NCBI GenBank assembly: GCA_026168455.1
Contig: CM047426.1
Location: 2,907,501-2,971,500, forward strand
Length of the DNA: 64,000 nucleotides
Direction: 5' to 3'
From: Theocolax elegans
Lineage: Eukaryota; Arthropoda; Insecta; Hymenoptera; Cerocephalidae
This document shows positions 1 through 12,966 of the stretch, in pieces. Each line of letters starts with the position of its first letter. The stretch's first letter is position 1. The notes beneath the pieces are model-generated. The model made no database searches. It was not told where the DNA came from and saw nothing but the letters and a program-made list of their open reading frames with translations. The position numbers were made by a program, and so were the translations under genes.

Positions 1-63
1 TTTTTGTCAATTTTTTGATATACGAAAGTTTATATGTTTAATCTTTAGGTTATGTATCTGCGA

Positions 64-98
<35 letters not shown>

Positions 99-109
99 AA
101 TATATATAG
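64..109. repeat. (TG)n-(TA)n microsatellite
   Basis: A run of TG dinucleotides passes directly into a run of TA dinucleotides. It is a simple-sequence repeat with no coding content. Confidence 0.9.
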
Positions 110-1199
110 TTGTAACGAAACTAGTTTTAAACTGATAAAATGTCAGGACAGCACGTGCCGTCACTGTCCTAATTTTGTTTGTCGGACGATGTATATAATC
201 CTTTACCGCAGATGACGCACATTAACCTAAATTTATGCACACCTTCTGTGATCGTAGTTCGAGATATATATGAAACAGCAACGTTCGCCCTTTACAACCT
301 TTTCATAAGATTAATAAGAATTGATTTAACAGTTCATTTATTTATTTTTTCTTTACTTTTAACTCTATACAATTTTCTTCTTTTTTTTCGTGAAATACAG
401 GAATTACCATAACATTGCAGTTATCTACCTTTTTTTCAGAAATTTTTTAGCCGAGTGTTGACGGAAGAGTGGTCAGCTGAAAAGATTTAGAAAGTTTAAA
501 AATTTTCAGAATAAAATTTATAAGTGCAATGGCAGTAAGTGAAGTTAGGTAAGTAGGAATTTACCATTTCAAAGTTTACGGACCAAATTTGGCAATGAGT
601 AACTTAATAGTTGATAGTAAATACTTACTTGAAATTGATTAAAATTAATAAAATTGAGTAACACTGTCGGTAAAGGCAATTGTAAACGGGCGCTGTCAGC
701 TTTTAACCTAAAATTTTTCAATTTCTTATTTTCTTCATAACTTTGCTTCAAATTAAGTAATTTAAGCTTCTTTTTTTTTCAAATTATATCTACGTGAACT
801 CAATTTTCTTCTGGTTTTTGGTTTGACTATCTATCTTCATTTGTATCCGGGTTATAAGCGATTCAATTGGAAGTAATTTTTATTGAAATTATTATAAGAT
901 GTCGAATAACTTTTGTCAAAGTGGCCATTGGCAAGTAATAACTTGGCTTTCTTCATATTTCTACATTACAAAAGACATACCAAAGTAGGATAAAATCCGT
1001 TTCCCGGAGGTCAAGAACTCCCCTCGTCAGTCAATTTTTTACCGATTTAGCTGAGATTTACAGGGTAACTTCGTCATAACGTAATTAGATAACGGTCCTA
1101 TTTTCAGATATGTAGCAAAGAAACAGTTTAAGTTATGGCATTATTTTTAATTGCTTAAATGGTTATGTAGCATTATCTTGAAATGTATTAATCCTACAT

Positions 1200-1640
1200 A
1201 AAAACTTTATACGGACGAAATGTTCCTCTCAAAATAAATAGAGATAAACGGTCAAAATAATGAAAAAAGTACAAAAAACATGTTTTTTCGCAATAAAACT
1301 AGATGTATCGTTTTTACAGGAAAATTTTTAATGAACAATATGTTTCTTTTAAAATAAACCTTTTTCTATTATACACTTAACGCTCAAAGCTATAGTTTTG
1401 GAGGTAAACATCGGAAAACGGTTAAAACTATAAAAAAAATCACTAAAATTCACGTTTTTTCGTAATAAATCAAAATGTATTATTCGTACACAAAAACTTT
1501 AAATAAATGAAATGTTCGTCTCACTTTACGCCTAGAACAATATTTTCAACGAAAAAAAAGAAAAACGGTCAAAATAACGAAAAAAGTACAAAAAACCACG
1601 TTTTTTCATAATAAAATTAAATACTTATATCGCAATGCGT
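1200..1640. repeat. degenerate tandem repeat, about 150-170 bp period
   Basis: Three diverged copies follow each other. Each carries an AAACGGT(C/T)AAAA block, a GAAAAAAGTAC-like block, an ACGTTTTTTCG-like block and an AATAAA-rich tail. Anchors lie near 1248, 1417 and 1563, and a GAAATGTTC(C/G)TCTC segment recurs between them near 1218 and 1519. Divergence between copies is high, so this is an old local duplication rather than a live satellite. Confidence 0.6.
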
Positions 1641-2139
1641 AGAATTGTGACATGATCTGAAGGCGAAAATGATAAGCACATAATCTGAATTCATGTTTTT
1701 ATTATCTCCTATGCTGTATATTATATTTTGTAGAATTAGGCCAAAAATCCCGAGCTTTGAGAAAATGTGCGAGTGCGAGCTTTACACGGTCGTGCCTTAT
1801 ATGCAAAAAGCTTCGGTTTTTGCAGGCCATATTTTAAATCATCCCATAAACCGTAAATGATATTTTCAACAAATGTCCTTCCGATTCCATCGACAAGAGT
1901 TTTTAAAACACTTTATTTCAAGTCGATAACTGCAAATCCCTGCAATCACAAAAATTACGATATTAAAAAAAAAATATTGTGCTTGGGAAAACTGGACTTA
2001 TATAGGGCAAAACAGTTGCAAAAAAAATCCATTGAATTTAGTTTATACAATTTGTTGCCGACATACTCTAAATCAATATTGTGAATTCTTCGCGTGTAAC
2101 GTATATAATGTATATACATACGAATGGTAACGTTCACTC

Positions 2140-2345
2140 CTTTCGGGCGAACGAGCAGACTTGCTGGGTAAACGGCAAGTATAACGCGATCACAATCTAT
2201 TTGACCGCGCGAATTCGAGAGAGAACGTTTCGTACCTTTATGTGGTACATATAGAGTCGGACTTGATCTTGCACAAAATTCAATTGTGTTCGTCAGTGCA
2301 TCGACCTCGTGTGGTTTTATGAAATACCGTCTGTTAGAAGAATTT
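2140..2345. promoter_or_regulatory. GC-richer patch, possible promoter or 5' exon of an unseen gene
   Basis: This stretch is clearly less AT-rich than its surroundings and has several CpGs. It includes a TATA-like ACATATAGAG (about 2248) and a TCAGT initiator-like element about 45 bases downstream, which could be a plus-strand start site. No coding exon could be linked to it. It may equally be an old transposon remnant. Confidence 0.2.
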
Positions 2346-3956
2346 TAATGTATATATGTATATAGTTCGTCCTTTAGTCTTAGGTTGTCTTTTTTCAAAG
2401 GTCTGTTTTTAATAATGTCATGAATAGGTTTTATATTTAGAAATGTTACAATAATTTAGATAAGATTCTTGAAGTTTTTAGTAGTATAATGACATTTTTA
2501 TTTCAGAATTTTAAATTACTAATTTGGATAAATTTTTAAATAACAGTTAATTTTCCGATAATATTTTTTTTTTATTTTTTGTATAATAAAAAAGTTTTTT
2601 TAAAATCCTTTACCTCATGTTTTTGTACTTTTTGAATGTAGTATTTATATTTAATTTTTTTAGCTTCTTGAATCTACATGTGTTTGAGTTTTGGATTTAT
2701 ATTTTTTTAAAATATAAAAATGGTCTACAAGTACGGCGAAAATCGTATCGAGACAGTTGAACAAAGGAAAATTTAAAACGTGTTATGAATGATGTTGAAA
2801 AGACAAAATTAAAACAACTCAATAATTTATTCATGTTTTTGTTATTTTGTGTTTATAATTATAATAAAAGTGTCTTTATTTACTGATTTGCAATAAATAT
2901 ATATAGTTTTTTTTGTTATTTCGTTGATTTTTTTTTATTTTTCCAGACTGTGCTGATACTTTTATTTTTCTGACTGTTGCCCCGATCTTCCTTATTACGT
3001 TTGATACGTATGAACTGTCGTTTAATACCTACTCGGCTTAAGATTGAATTTTTTGTAAATGAAAATTTTAAAAATTTTGTAGCAAAGTTATATGATTCTA
3101 CGTAATTATTTAACTGACGTATCAATACATAATGTTTTACTAAAAATTTTTTAATAATTGAAAATAAAAAAATTTTTAAACATTTCTGTACGTTAGGGTC
3201 TTGTACTTATTTAAACTAATACAAGGTGTTATTTTTTCAGCTTTTAAATTTAATATTTTTATTACAATTTTGAATTCATTTCATTTTTCAAATAAAGAAG
3301 ATTATTAAAATCCTGTGCGTCATGCTCTTTTACTTTGTGAAAGCAATCTATGTCATTTTCTTTAGATTTTTTCAAACTACAGCAATTATGTAATTTTTGG
3401 ACTAATGTTTATTACCCTGCTCTTGACTAAAAATTACCTACAAGCTGAATTATGGTTTATTTAAAATTATATAATTTTGTTTTTTTTTATTTGAACTTAT
3501 CAAATATAATTTTCAAATCGATAAATATACGAATTCCTGTAATTAGCGTACAACATATACCCTTTAATTAAAGAAAAATTATAAATTTTTTTTTTGTAAT
3601 TGCAACTAAATAAAATGTATTCTTTATAAATTAATGCCCAGCGTTCGCAAATCTATTTTACGTAATAGACCACCTTCTGACAATACCTTATAATTAATGG
3701 TGTACAACATTAGAATAGTACAATCAGATGGAATTCTGATATACGAGGGCGTGCGGTGTCAGGTCGTTATTAAGAGAGATAACTCTTAAAAAAAATTTAT
3801 CCACAATATATGGTATATGTAAATTTATATTTTTAACTATATTTATATTTATATACACGTGCATAATTTGAGGTTAGTAAAATTGTGGGTGAACAGTGTT
3901 GGATCTGTTGGATCGTCCACTTGATGTTGAGTTAGAAGATGATGAATTGATGTTGT

Positions 3957-5549
3957 TTAACCGTGGTGGGGTCCCAAGTGACCGAATCCACCGTGGGGTC
4001 CACTGTGGGGAGGTCCACCATGGGGTCCACCATGGGGTCCACTGTGGGGGGGTCCACCGTGTCCACCGTGTCCACCGAATCCACCGTGTCCACCGTGTCC
4101 ACCGTGTCCACCGTGTCCACCGTGTCCACCGTGTGGGCGACCGTGTTGGGCCATTGCTACAGCGACGAAGGCTGCGAAGAGGAGGAATACCTAAAAATTC
4201 AAAAAGAAATTGTTTGAAAGAGTGATATTGAAAAATCTTTCGGTTCCGTACTAATTTTATTTAAGAAAAAAAAAACGCGACACCTAGTGATAGTTTTTTG
4301 AACTAAATATTACGTGGATTGTTGGTGCGAATAGTCATGACGAATAAAAGTTTGAAACATATTCATGAAGATATAATTTAATTATTTTATCAAATGTTTT
4401 CAGGTTAGAAACTGGTAATTTGACCCTAAATGATCTCTAAGTCCTAGAATTTGTGCCATTACAATGCTCAAATACTAAAAAACGTACATTTTTGGAATAT
4501 GATAATTATTTGTGCAGATAAATGATATATTCTAGAATACAAAATAATATTTTTAACTAAGTAATGGTCAATAAATCGGTGGTTTATGCTCAAAAAATCG
4601 TTACAAACTACCTTTACAGTATTAAATTTTTAATCAGAATATTTATATAAATTTAGAAAAAAAGAATGCAAATGAAAACAAACATATTATTGACTATTTT
4701 GACAAGAATTATTTTTGTCAAAAACTGACCATTATTTGCTTATATTTATCCCAATTTTAATATCAATTTTAATTGTCGTAACTATATATCAATTTCAACA
4801 AAAAGCAGCTTCCCAATAAAATCAAGTATTTAAAAATTTTTTCGTCAGAAACTGACCATGGATTGACCATAATTCATCCCCAATAATTAATGGCTTTATC
4901 TAATTTCACAAAGTCTATTTTTCAACAATTAATAATAGTAATAAAAATAAATAAATAATAATAAAATATTTTAGTGTAAAATGGCTGCATTGTTCTCACA
5001 TACTTTGTGGCTAGTTAGTACCAACAATTACTCTCATTTATCCGCAAAAATGCTTAATTATATCAGTTTTAAAGACAAATAATTTTCTAATGGAAATCAA
5101 AGGTTTTATGAAACGATTCTTTTAGCCAGAAAATAAATAACATATATTTATAGTTTATGTCAAGTAAATGGTTGCACCTAATAAATCTAATAATACCTTA
5201 TAATATGTTATAATTGCAAGTTATAATAGTAGTGTTATTTTTTTATATAAATATTTTATATAAATAATAAAAAAAACGAACAATTATATTCTATACTAAA
5301 AGAATCATTTTATATGAGATAATTGTTTCTCTAACAAGTGTCTTCACTTCATTATCCAAAAATCTGTACACCTAACCTCAAAATTTACAATTTTAAAAAA
5401 TAAAATATTTTCTCCACTATTAAATATAAACAATCAAACCTCCCTTTAAAAAAAACCGAGCCTCACAATTACGCGCCAAACAAAAAAAAATTTGTTTTTT
5501 AAAAACCATCCACAATAATTAATAAACAACTCACCAATTTGCTGAACAT
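3957..5549 (-). CDS. secreted Gly/His-rich small protein, two exons
   Basis: I join exon 1 (5549-5535, five codons from ATG) to exon 2 (4190-3957, ending in TAA). The donor reads GTGAGT and the acceptor TTTTTAG, and the phase is kept. The product is 82 residues. Residues 1-18 form a classic signal peptide: a short basic N-terminus, then a Val/Leu/Phe/Ala core, with cleavage probably just before the Gln of AQHG. The mature part is almost wholly Gly, His and Pro, built of repeated GGH triplets followed by PHGGP-type motifs; it has no cysteine. A TATA box stands about 55 bases before the ATG. Such proteins in insects include cuticle, silk-like and glycine-rich antimicrobial proteins, and I cannot choose among these. 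His runs suggest metal binding, as inference only. Exon 1 ends before the signal core, so the ATG in exon 2 (4154) is not the likely start. Confidence 0.75.
4052..4132 (-). repeat. 9-bp coding minisatellite (GGH triplets)
   Basis: About nine tandem copies of a 9-base unit (CCACCGTGT on the plus strand) encode the Gly-Gly-His repeats of the secreted protein. One interrupted unit reads CCACCGAAT and changes one His to Phe. Repeat number here is likely polymorphic. Confidence 0.85.
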
Positions 5550-5603
5550 GTTGCTTGTTGCGAATCTAAGAATCGTCTGTACAAAATCATCAAAAATCCT
5601 CAT

Positions 5604-5612
5604 CTTTTTATA
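5604..5612 (-). promoter_or_regulatory. TATA box of the Gly/His-rich gene
   Basis: TATAAAAAG on the minus strand lies 55 bases upstream of the ATG at 5549. This would put transcription start near 5580 and leave a 5' leader of about 30 bases. Confidence 0.5.
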
Positions 5613-7659
5613 CGATCGAATAATAGATTTTATCGCGATCACCTGTGTTTACATTGATTGATATATATATAACATACGAAAAAAATCACGTCCACGCATA
5701 CATTAAGTACGAGCCAAGGTGCGTGTATTATTTTTTTCGTGAATATGCATGTATGTAGAAGGAAAAAAACTTCCTCGGTTCTACTTTTTTTTCTTTGTCA
5801 AAAAGATGCGTCGAATTTTCCTGATACACATCTGTGTCATGTATATAGGTGATAACTGATAAAGTACCATTTGTATAATTTATTCCGAAATTCAATGTTT
5901 TTTCCCATCGCGGGTATATACAATACTTTCCGCATTTTTTTTCACGATATTGTTAGCACAAATGATTATTTTTTTTTTCAATGACATTGGCATGTATATA
6001 TAGATATTTTTGGGATTGTATTAATAGAAAAATGGTTAAATGATATCTATAAGGAAAATAATTTATGTTTATTAACGGATTGTTTGTATAATTGTCGGTG
6101 AATAAGAAAATTGGACTTTTATACAATATTTCGATTTATTATATCATATTAACAAAAATTTTTTTTAATGTGAAAAAACGGAATAATTATATTATTAGGA
6201 AAAGTTTAAGAAAATATTCCATAAAAAAAAATAAGTTTTTGAGTTGTTTATGTACAATTGCATACCTAATTATTTTAATTTTTCTAACATATTTAGAATA
6301 CATTTTTTTCTTATAAATGTACTTTATTTTGATCTATTAATTTTCTTTGGATCTATGGACGATCTATGGAAATTTACGATGACAGACGTGTTAAAGCTAT
6401 CAGATCAGATAATTTATTAAAATTTTATTTTTTAATAATTATTAGGAAGCGAATTCCTTGTGAAACTATAAAATAGCTCTATTCCCAACCTCAAAACATT
6501 ATCAAATGGTTAAATCTATTGTTAGGTTTTTCCTATCGTAAATCAAATCAATAATGAAATTTTTTTTAATCAAGAATTAACCATTTATCCGAAAATGGTC
6601 TTAACTAAAACTTCTTAACTAACCTCTTTATGATCGATTTCTAAGACGTAATAAATATTTTTTTAAACCGATATAACGCAAATTTATTTATTTTTTAAAC
6701 GTTTAAGATACATAATTGATATTTGTTTCGATTTTTATCTATATGTATTTCATAAATAACAGTTTTCAGTAAAAAAATTACTATAATATATTAAAAAATG
6801 TTTTGTTCCGAAAATTTTTTTTGGTATACGAAAAATACGTGCGCTTTTACAGATCATCTATAGGAACTTTTGTTTTTTATTTAGAAAAATATACATGCAA
6901 TAGCTTATAGTAGTTCAAATACGATGATATCTGACATTTTAAAAATTTTTTGAAAGGCATTTACAAACAAATTTTCGAAAAAGTGTCTCTAATATTTGGT
7001 TATCCATCCTACGGTATTCTGCATCTCGAAATGTAATGAAACGACATACAGGAAAGAACGTTCATGTAAAAAAAAACAAACCTTCAAAAATAAAAAAAAT
7101 TTTTCAATCTGTTATTTATTTATTGTATTTCCAATTTGTACATAACAAAATTGTGGATAAACACCGAAAGGTTGCAGAATATAATTTATGGGAAAAAATA
7201 AATCCTAGAAAAAAAATCAAACAAAATAAAAAAAAATAAAAAAAATTTAGTTCAATCTTCAATTATCTTTATTACGATTTCTCATCTCGATATACAACGA
7301 AAGCACATAAAAAATAAATTCAGTCACGAAATACGGAAGAAATGCTAAATTATTTGCAAAATTAGATTTTTATTTAACCTTGAAATTTTTAATTACTATA
7401 GGGTACAACTGTCTCACATTAAAACATTCCATACCTAAACACAAAGATTTTTTTTTAATTTCTAACTACTTTTTTATCATTCCTCCTACAATAATTCCTC
7501 ATCTCCTAACACTCACCCACAAAGAAAACCTAACCTAACCTAAAAAAAAATTTCTTTTCCAAACTCCAATCATTATTTAATCCTCACTCCTGTCTCAAAA
7601 TGCGATTAAACGGCAGAAAGAAAAACTAAAAATAAAAAAAAACACCTATACAACAATAC

Positions 7660-7970
7660 GGAACAAATCTCGATGGCCGATGGTTTCCAATCAACCGATT
7701 TGATCGGACAGTTAAAGACGTATGTCACATCCCGTTAGAAATCCTTTTCGAGCAATTAGAATTGGTATCCCAAAACTGCATTCCGTTGGTATCGATTTTC
7801 CCGGTTGGATGTACACGCACACATCCAAACACCACGTCGTAACAACGAGAAGTTCGACGAGGACGACGACGACGGGAAATCTCGGACTTCGGACTCGAGC
7901 GAGTAATCCGATGTGTTTTGACCCTTTTCGAATTAAATTGATACCGATGCCAAATCCGTTTGATTTATTT
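7660..7970. other. GC-richer, CpG-rich patch, unassigned
   Basis: About 300 bases stand out from the AT-rich surroundings, with many CpGs and a GACGACGACGACG run near 7860. A 91-codon plus-strand frame (7722-7997) without homology I recognise spans it. This could be a non-coding exon, a promoter or an old transposon piece; I see no evidence that decides. Confidence 0.3.
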
Positions 7971-10953
7971 ATCTCTATATATATGTATTATACGTAGACA
8001 CGAAATGTTTCGACGTTTAATACTAACCGAGACTTGTATATACTTTTTTTTTAATGATTTATTATGATGCCGTAATTATGTCGTATATTATATGTAATAG
8101 AAAAATATTAGATGTTGACAAATTTTTAAGAAAATGCAAATTTTTGTTGAAATAAACGAAAAGTAATAAAGGAAGTCAAAGAAGATATACAAAAAATTAA
8201 AAAAATGAAGATATAATTAACTGTTACAAAACAAATTAATAATTTATTCTTATGCCGACTGTACAATAATAAAATAAATTAAAAATTACTATTTTTCGGC
8301 GTTACAGACAATCAGCTATAAAAAGTATAAAATATTAATAAAAAGAAAGTAAAAATAATAAAACAGTTTAAATTTTATTTATTTTATTTTTTTAGTTCAT
8401 TTTATTTTTATAATTTTTTTTTTTATTCAAATGCACAACGTTTTGTCTACCAGGTTTGCAAACCTCTGCAGATGCCGAATTTACTTATTATTCACCCTGA
8501 AGTATCAACTATTTACTAATTCAATAATGGAGGCTGAAAATTACAAATTTTATATATTTTTTATTTTAATTCTTTTTATTATTATTATTTTTTTTTTAAT
8601 TATTATTTTAACAACCCTTTTTATTCTCTCAACTTGATGCTAATAGGCCGGGAGGCAGAATACAATGCCTGTGTTAAAAAAGTACTAGTTGAATAATTAT
8701 TTTAAAAAAATAAAAAGATGGAATTCAGTAGTTTCATAAAAATTAGAATTTTAATAAAAAATTAATTTATGTTAAAATAAAATAATAAACAGGGAAATCA
8801 AAAATTTCAATAAAAAATAGATTTACTTTTTTAACAATGAATGGAAAAGTTGTGGAAATGAAAAATTGGAGTAATAAAGTAGTGTTTGTAAATACAAGCA
8901 ATGAAAAATTTAACAAAATTAAAAAATTTTATTTAAATAAAAAGATAATGTAAATAGTTTAAATAAAAATAATTGTAATAAATTTAACAAAGCAAAAGTA
9001 AATAAAAAGTTTTTTAAACATAAAATGATTAAAAAAATATAAGAAAATATTAAATAAACAATATAATTTTGTTACAATCAAACCAAGAAAAAAGTTATTT
9101 CCTATAAAAATTTTTCTATAAAAAAATTGTGTGTAAGTTCGGAAAAAATTAAATACTTAAAAACAATTTATTAAAATATAAAACAAAAAATGTTGAAGTT
9201 TTATTAAAAAAAACTTTTTATAAAAAAAAAAGAAACATGAAAAATTTATTATAATAGCACCAAAAATATTAATGAAAAACATTTCGGACATCTTATCTGT
9301 CCCTCAACTATATTTTTGTCACACGAAATATTGATGTAATTTAAAAATAGATAAGAAAAAATCGTAGATGTTACATAACGCAGCGAGAAAATTCTATAAA
9401 ATTCTATTGATATAAATACCAATAAACCAGGAATAAAAATGATTATACCGATAAGGTAAATATTTACATTTTTACTCACTTACAGAGCGGCTAATCCAGA
9501 AATTTAATGAATTAATCATGATTAAAAATTAGGCATATAATCAATGTTTTTATAATGTGTTATATTTGAGACATGTTTGCATAAACTCGATCGAGGTCGC
9601 ATTTTCTCCTCTTCTTTTTTTGGGTTTAGAGTAATAGGATTTTTAGATCAGTTTTCTTGTTTAATGCAAAAACGCACATATTCATAGAAGTGTATTTTTA
9701 ATGAACAATATGATTTTTTAAGATTAAACGTAAACTTTAGATACTCTGATTTTAAAAACATATCAGATTCAGAAAAAGGAAATGTTTTTTATATTTTTTA
9801 TAAACAAAAAAATTAATTTTTAAAAATATCTTGGACATCATTTAGGCATATGTTAAACAATATGATCAATTTTTTTCAGTTTTTCATATCCATCATTTAA
9901 TTAGAATATTTATGTTGAAAGTTAAGTCTTTTTTTATTAATAATTACCGATGCAATATTATTTATTCAATTATTATGACAAAAACTGTTTTCTCTTTAAA
10001 AACCAAAACGTCAGTTCGATCCTTATGTCTCAAGATTTATTCAAAAAATAGTATTTCTAAATTGTACAATTTCCCATGATTTTTCAGTACAGAAATTATT
10101 TAGGATGTCCTTGTTGTATCGATATGGAACTTTGTAGACTGACATATTATTGAATAATATTTATTAATTAATACATTTATTAACACGCAATAATAAATTA
10201 AATGTAATAATTATTTTTTTTATTACCAACATTACAATTTTTCGTATTATTCAATAAATACGTGACATTTCCAAATTTGGCCAACGTACCAACAATCTAT
10301 GTATTTCATAGAATATGGGTACGTACGTATACCAATTAGGATTAAACAAAAGTTAAGTGCATAAAACGAATAATCAATAATGTCGGTATATGTGTATGAG
10401 GTATAGGACTAGGGTTTATCTTTAAGGGTAAAATTAATAGATATTAGTTACTGAAATCTTCAGTAATTGTTAACCAAGTTTTGAATTATTGATTATCAAG
10501 TTATTGATCTTAAAATTTTTGGTTACATTTTTATTCTTGAGTCATTAATTATTGAATTATTGGTCATAATTCTGATTCATTGGTTATTAAGATTTCAAAT
10601 TACTAGTTTTCCATATATTGATTTTGAATTTTGGTTTATTGAGTTCATACTTGACTCAATGCAAATGGATCTTTCATTTAATAAATTATTAATTATGAAG
10701 TTATTTGTTATAAATTATTAAATTATTATTTTTTGATTTTTTAAGTTATCGATTATTAAGTTGTTAATTATTACGTTTTTTATTATTAAATTATTGTGTT
10801 ATGGGTTATTAACTTAAGATTTTGGATTATTAGGTATTCAGTTTTCGGTGGCAGCCTTAAAGATTCATTAGTTGGTTATTAAGATATTGGTTATTCATTT
10901 TTAAGTTATTAATTATTAATTTTATGGTTATGAGTTTTATAAGTTGATTAATC

Positions 10954-11249
10954 AATTTAATGGTTAATCATCAATAACATAATATACAATAGATCAATAG
11001 TCAATAATCCAATAACAATAAATTGAGAGATTAAAAACTTAATAATCAATAATCAGTAAATCAATAGTTCATACTTTAATAATAGATATTTAATAATTAA
11101 CCAAAAACTCAAAAACCATATAATCATAGTATGAACTATTGATTTATTGGTTATTGATTATTAAGTTTTTAATCTCTCAATTTATTGTTATTGGATTATT
11201 GACTATTGATCTATTGTATATTAAGTTATTGATGATTAACCATTAAATT
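10954..11249. repeat. large palindrome, 122-bp arms
   Basis: The arms at 10954-11075 and 11128-11249 are near-perfect inverted copies separated by 52 bases. A transcript would fold into a long hairpin. The arms are AT-rich, made of TAATCAATAAC-like words, and lie inside a wider zone of similar low complexity (10440-11340), so it probably arose by local inverted duplication. Confidence 0.85.
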
Positions 11250-12563
11250 AATTTCTACAAATTTATTTTTGATTATTTGCTTATTAAATTAATGACGTAC
11301 TTATTGTTTATGATACTTTTTTTTATTGAGTTATTACTCATCGGGAAAACGATAACTGAGTTATTGACCATCGGATATTTGAAAATTTGAAATTCAAAAA
11401 ATATATAATACAATTAGCATTAAAACAAAGAAATTTTCGGTAAAAATAAAACTAACCGTCACTTCTGCATCAATTAATCATCGAATTACGATTCGGTAAT
11501 GAGGAAATTTACTTTTTACATAATTGTATACACAGAATAATTAAACGTTTCGCTCAAATCAACCGTGTCAAACATCATCTGTAAAAAGAATAATAAATTC
11601 TTGTCTGTCGTTCAAAATTGCTGTACAAACATTTCCATATCGCACCTAATCTGCATATCGATCAAATAGTGGAAACTTAAGGATTTCCGAAATATCTTTT
11701 TTTTCAATTACTTCTCCAAAAAATAGCAAGCCCAAACGAGTGACCACCATTAAAATACTTCCACTTAACCTAAAAAATTTCTCCTAAAATAACTTTTCGA
11801 CAAAAACTTCGTGAGAATACCTACTCTTTTTTGAAGAAAGAAATTTCGCTATACGAAACTTTTTCTGAACACATACACGGCTCGAATGGAACATATAAAA
11901 ATTTGAAATTCACTTTCTCGCAATATACATTTCATATACGGAGACAGCATTGAAAATTCACGAAAGTCGTATCGATAAGAATGTAAAGGAGGAAAAAAAA
12001 AGAATGATAGGAATAAAAGTGTGGTGTGTTCGATTCGGTATAACTGCTATCATTCAATTAGAAACCGCAGTAAAAACCCTTCGAAGGATATTGCATTTCC
12101 AGATTCCACTTCTGGACCGTTAGACGGCCGTTCAAGTTTGCCATTGTAGCGACACGTGCATTGAATAGTATACCAAGAGAGAAAAGCTAACCTCCAAAAA
12201 AAAAGGAATTTCGTCCATTACTTCAGTCGATGGATTTTGTTCAATTTTTACGTTTCGATATATTGTGAGATCATGTAATGATCTTTTTTTTCTTTAACAC
12301 GTTAATAAGAAAGGTTGAGGTTAATTGCGATTTTTGGAAAATGAAATGGTACTTTTAAGAAAAATATTATAGTAGGAAAATGGAGGTGTGTTGATAAATG
12401 TTTCTGTATATTGTTAAAAACGTATACGAAATCAGCAGTTAGGTGAATAATGTTTTAGGTTAGGAATGAAAGCAGATGATTGGTTTTTTTCATAATTTTA
12501 TTGTCATTATCTGCTGGAAATGTGAAGCTAAAAACTAGAAATTAAAAGTAGTCAGTTAATAGG

Positions 12564-12966
12564 TTAAATGAAACGCTTTTTCCCACTGCGTTCGTCCATT
12601 TAATAGATTGCCGTAACCTCCAAATATTTTCACTTCACCTTCTGGCCATACATGTACTTAAAACTCCAAATTTTTAATCAAATTGGATCGTTTACTCGAA
12701 TACTAATACTAATTTACTCTTAATTCTGCATTTAAACCAGTCATTTTAAAGTATTCTTCAGATTTACAATATTTCCAATTCATTTTCCAAATCTATTTAA
12801 AGTGTAATTTAGATATCTAGGAAATAGGTATAGTTTCGGTGTCCATTTTATCAAATAATCCGAACTTTTATGGGTTGAAACAAGGACTTAAATGAACATA
12901 TCGTAATCATTAGCTGTTTTCAATCTAAGAAATGGGCGAATTAAAGAGGAAAAAGCGTTTCATTTA
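12564..12966. mobile_element. non-autonomous TTAA-flanked element (piggyBac-like MITE candidate)
   Basis: A 403-bp segment begins TTAA-ATGAAACGCTTTTTCC and ends with the exact reverse complement followed by TTAA. That gives 16-bp terminal inverted repeats with a TTAA target duplication, the hallmark of piggyBac-type insertion. The inside has no reading frame for a transposase. The termini do not begin with the CCC usual for piggyBac, so the family is a guess; the structure itself is directly visible. Confidence 0.7.

Larger units (their letters stand above)
1..3956. other. AT-rich region without a recognisable gene
   Basis: All open frames here are short, and many lack an ATG or are low complexity. 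None shows a domain, a signal peptide or splice-phase continuity with a neighbour that I can defend. The stretch holds a TG/TA microsatellite, a degenerate tandem repeat (1200-1640) and one GC-richer patch (about 2140-2345). The rest is AT-rich DNA in which I see nothing. Confidence 0.6.
5613..12563. other. 7-kb AT-rich intergenic region
   Basis: No frame with ATG start, domain or splice-consistent partner is seen on either strand. Short frames near 6092, 7036, 8431 and 9249 are Lys/Ile/Phe-rich and look like random AT-rich translation. The region holds a GC-richer patch (7660-7970) and a zone of TTATTGATTATTAAG-type low complexity (10440-11340) containing a large palindrome. Confidence 0.55.

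Noticed and set aside
179..412. 77-codon frame at the left edge
   Set aside because: It starts with TTG and is hydrophobic AT-rich translation with no partner exon.
3932..4129. VDT-repeat minus-strand frame
   Set aside because: Another frame of the same minisatellite; it lacks the spliced signal peptide.
3896..4225. 109- and 84-codon plus-strand frames rich in HR/VHRV or ST
   Set aside because: They are antisense and alternate-frame readings of the 9-bp repeat in the Gly/His gene. The minus-strand frame has the signal peptide, splice sites and TATA box.
7722..7997. 91-codon plus-strand frame in the GC-richer patch
   Set aside because: It has no domain, no signal and no splice partner, and Thr/Arg runs from simple repeats. 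Kept only as an unassigned patch.
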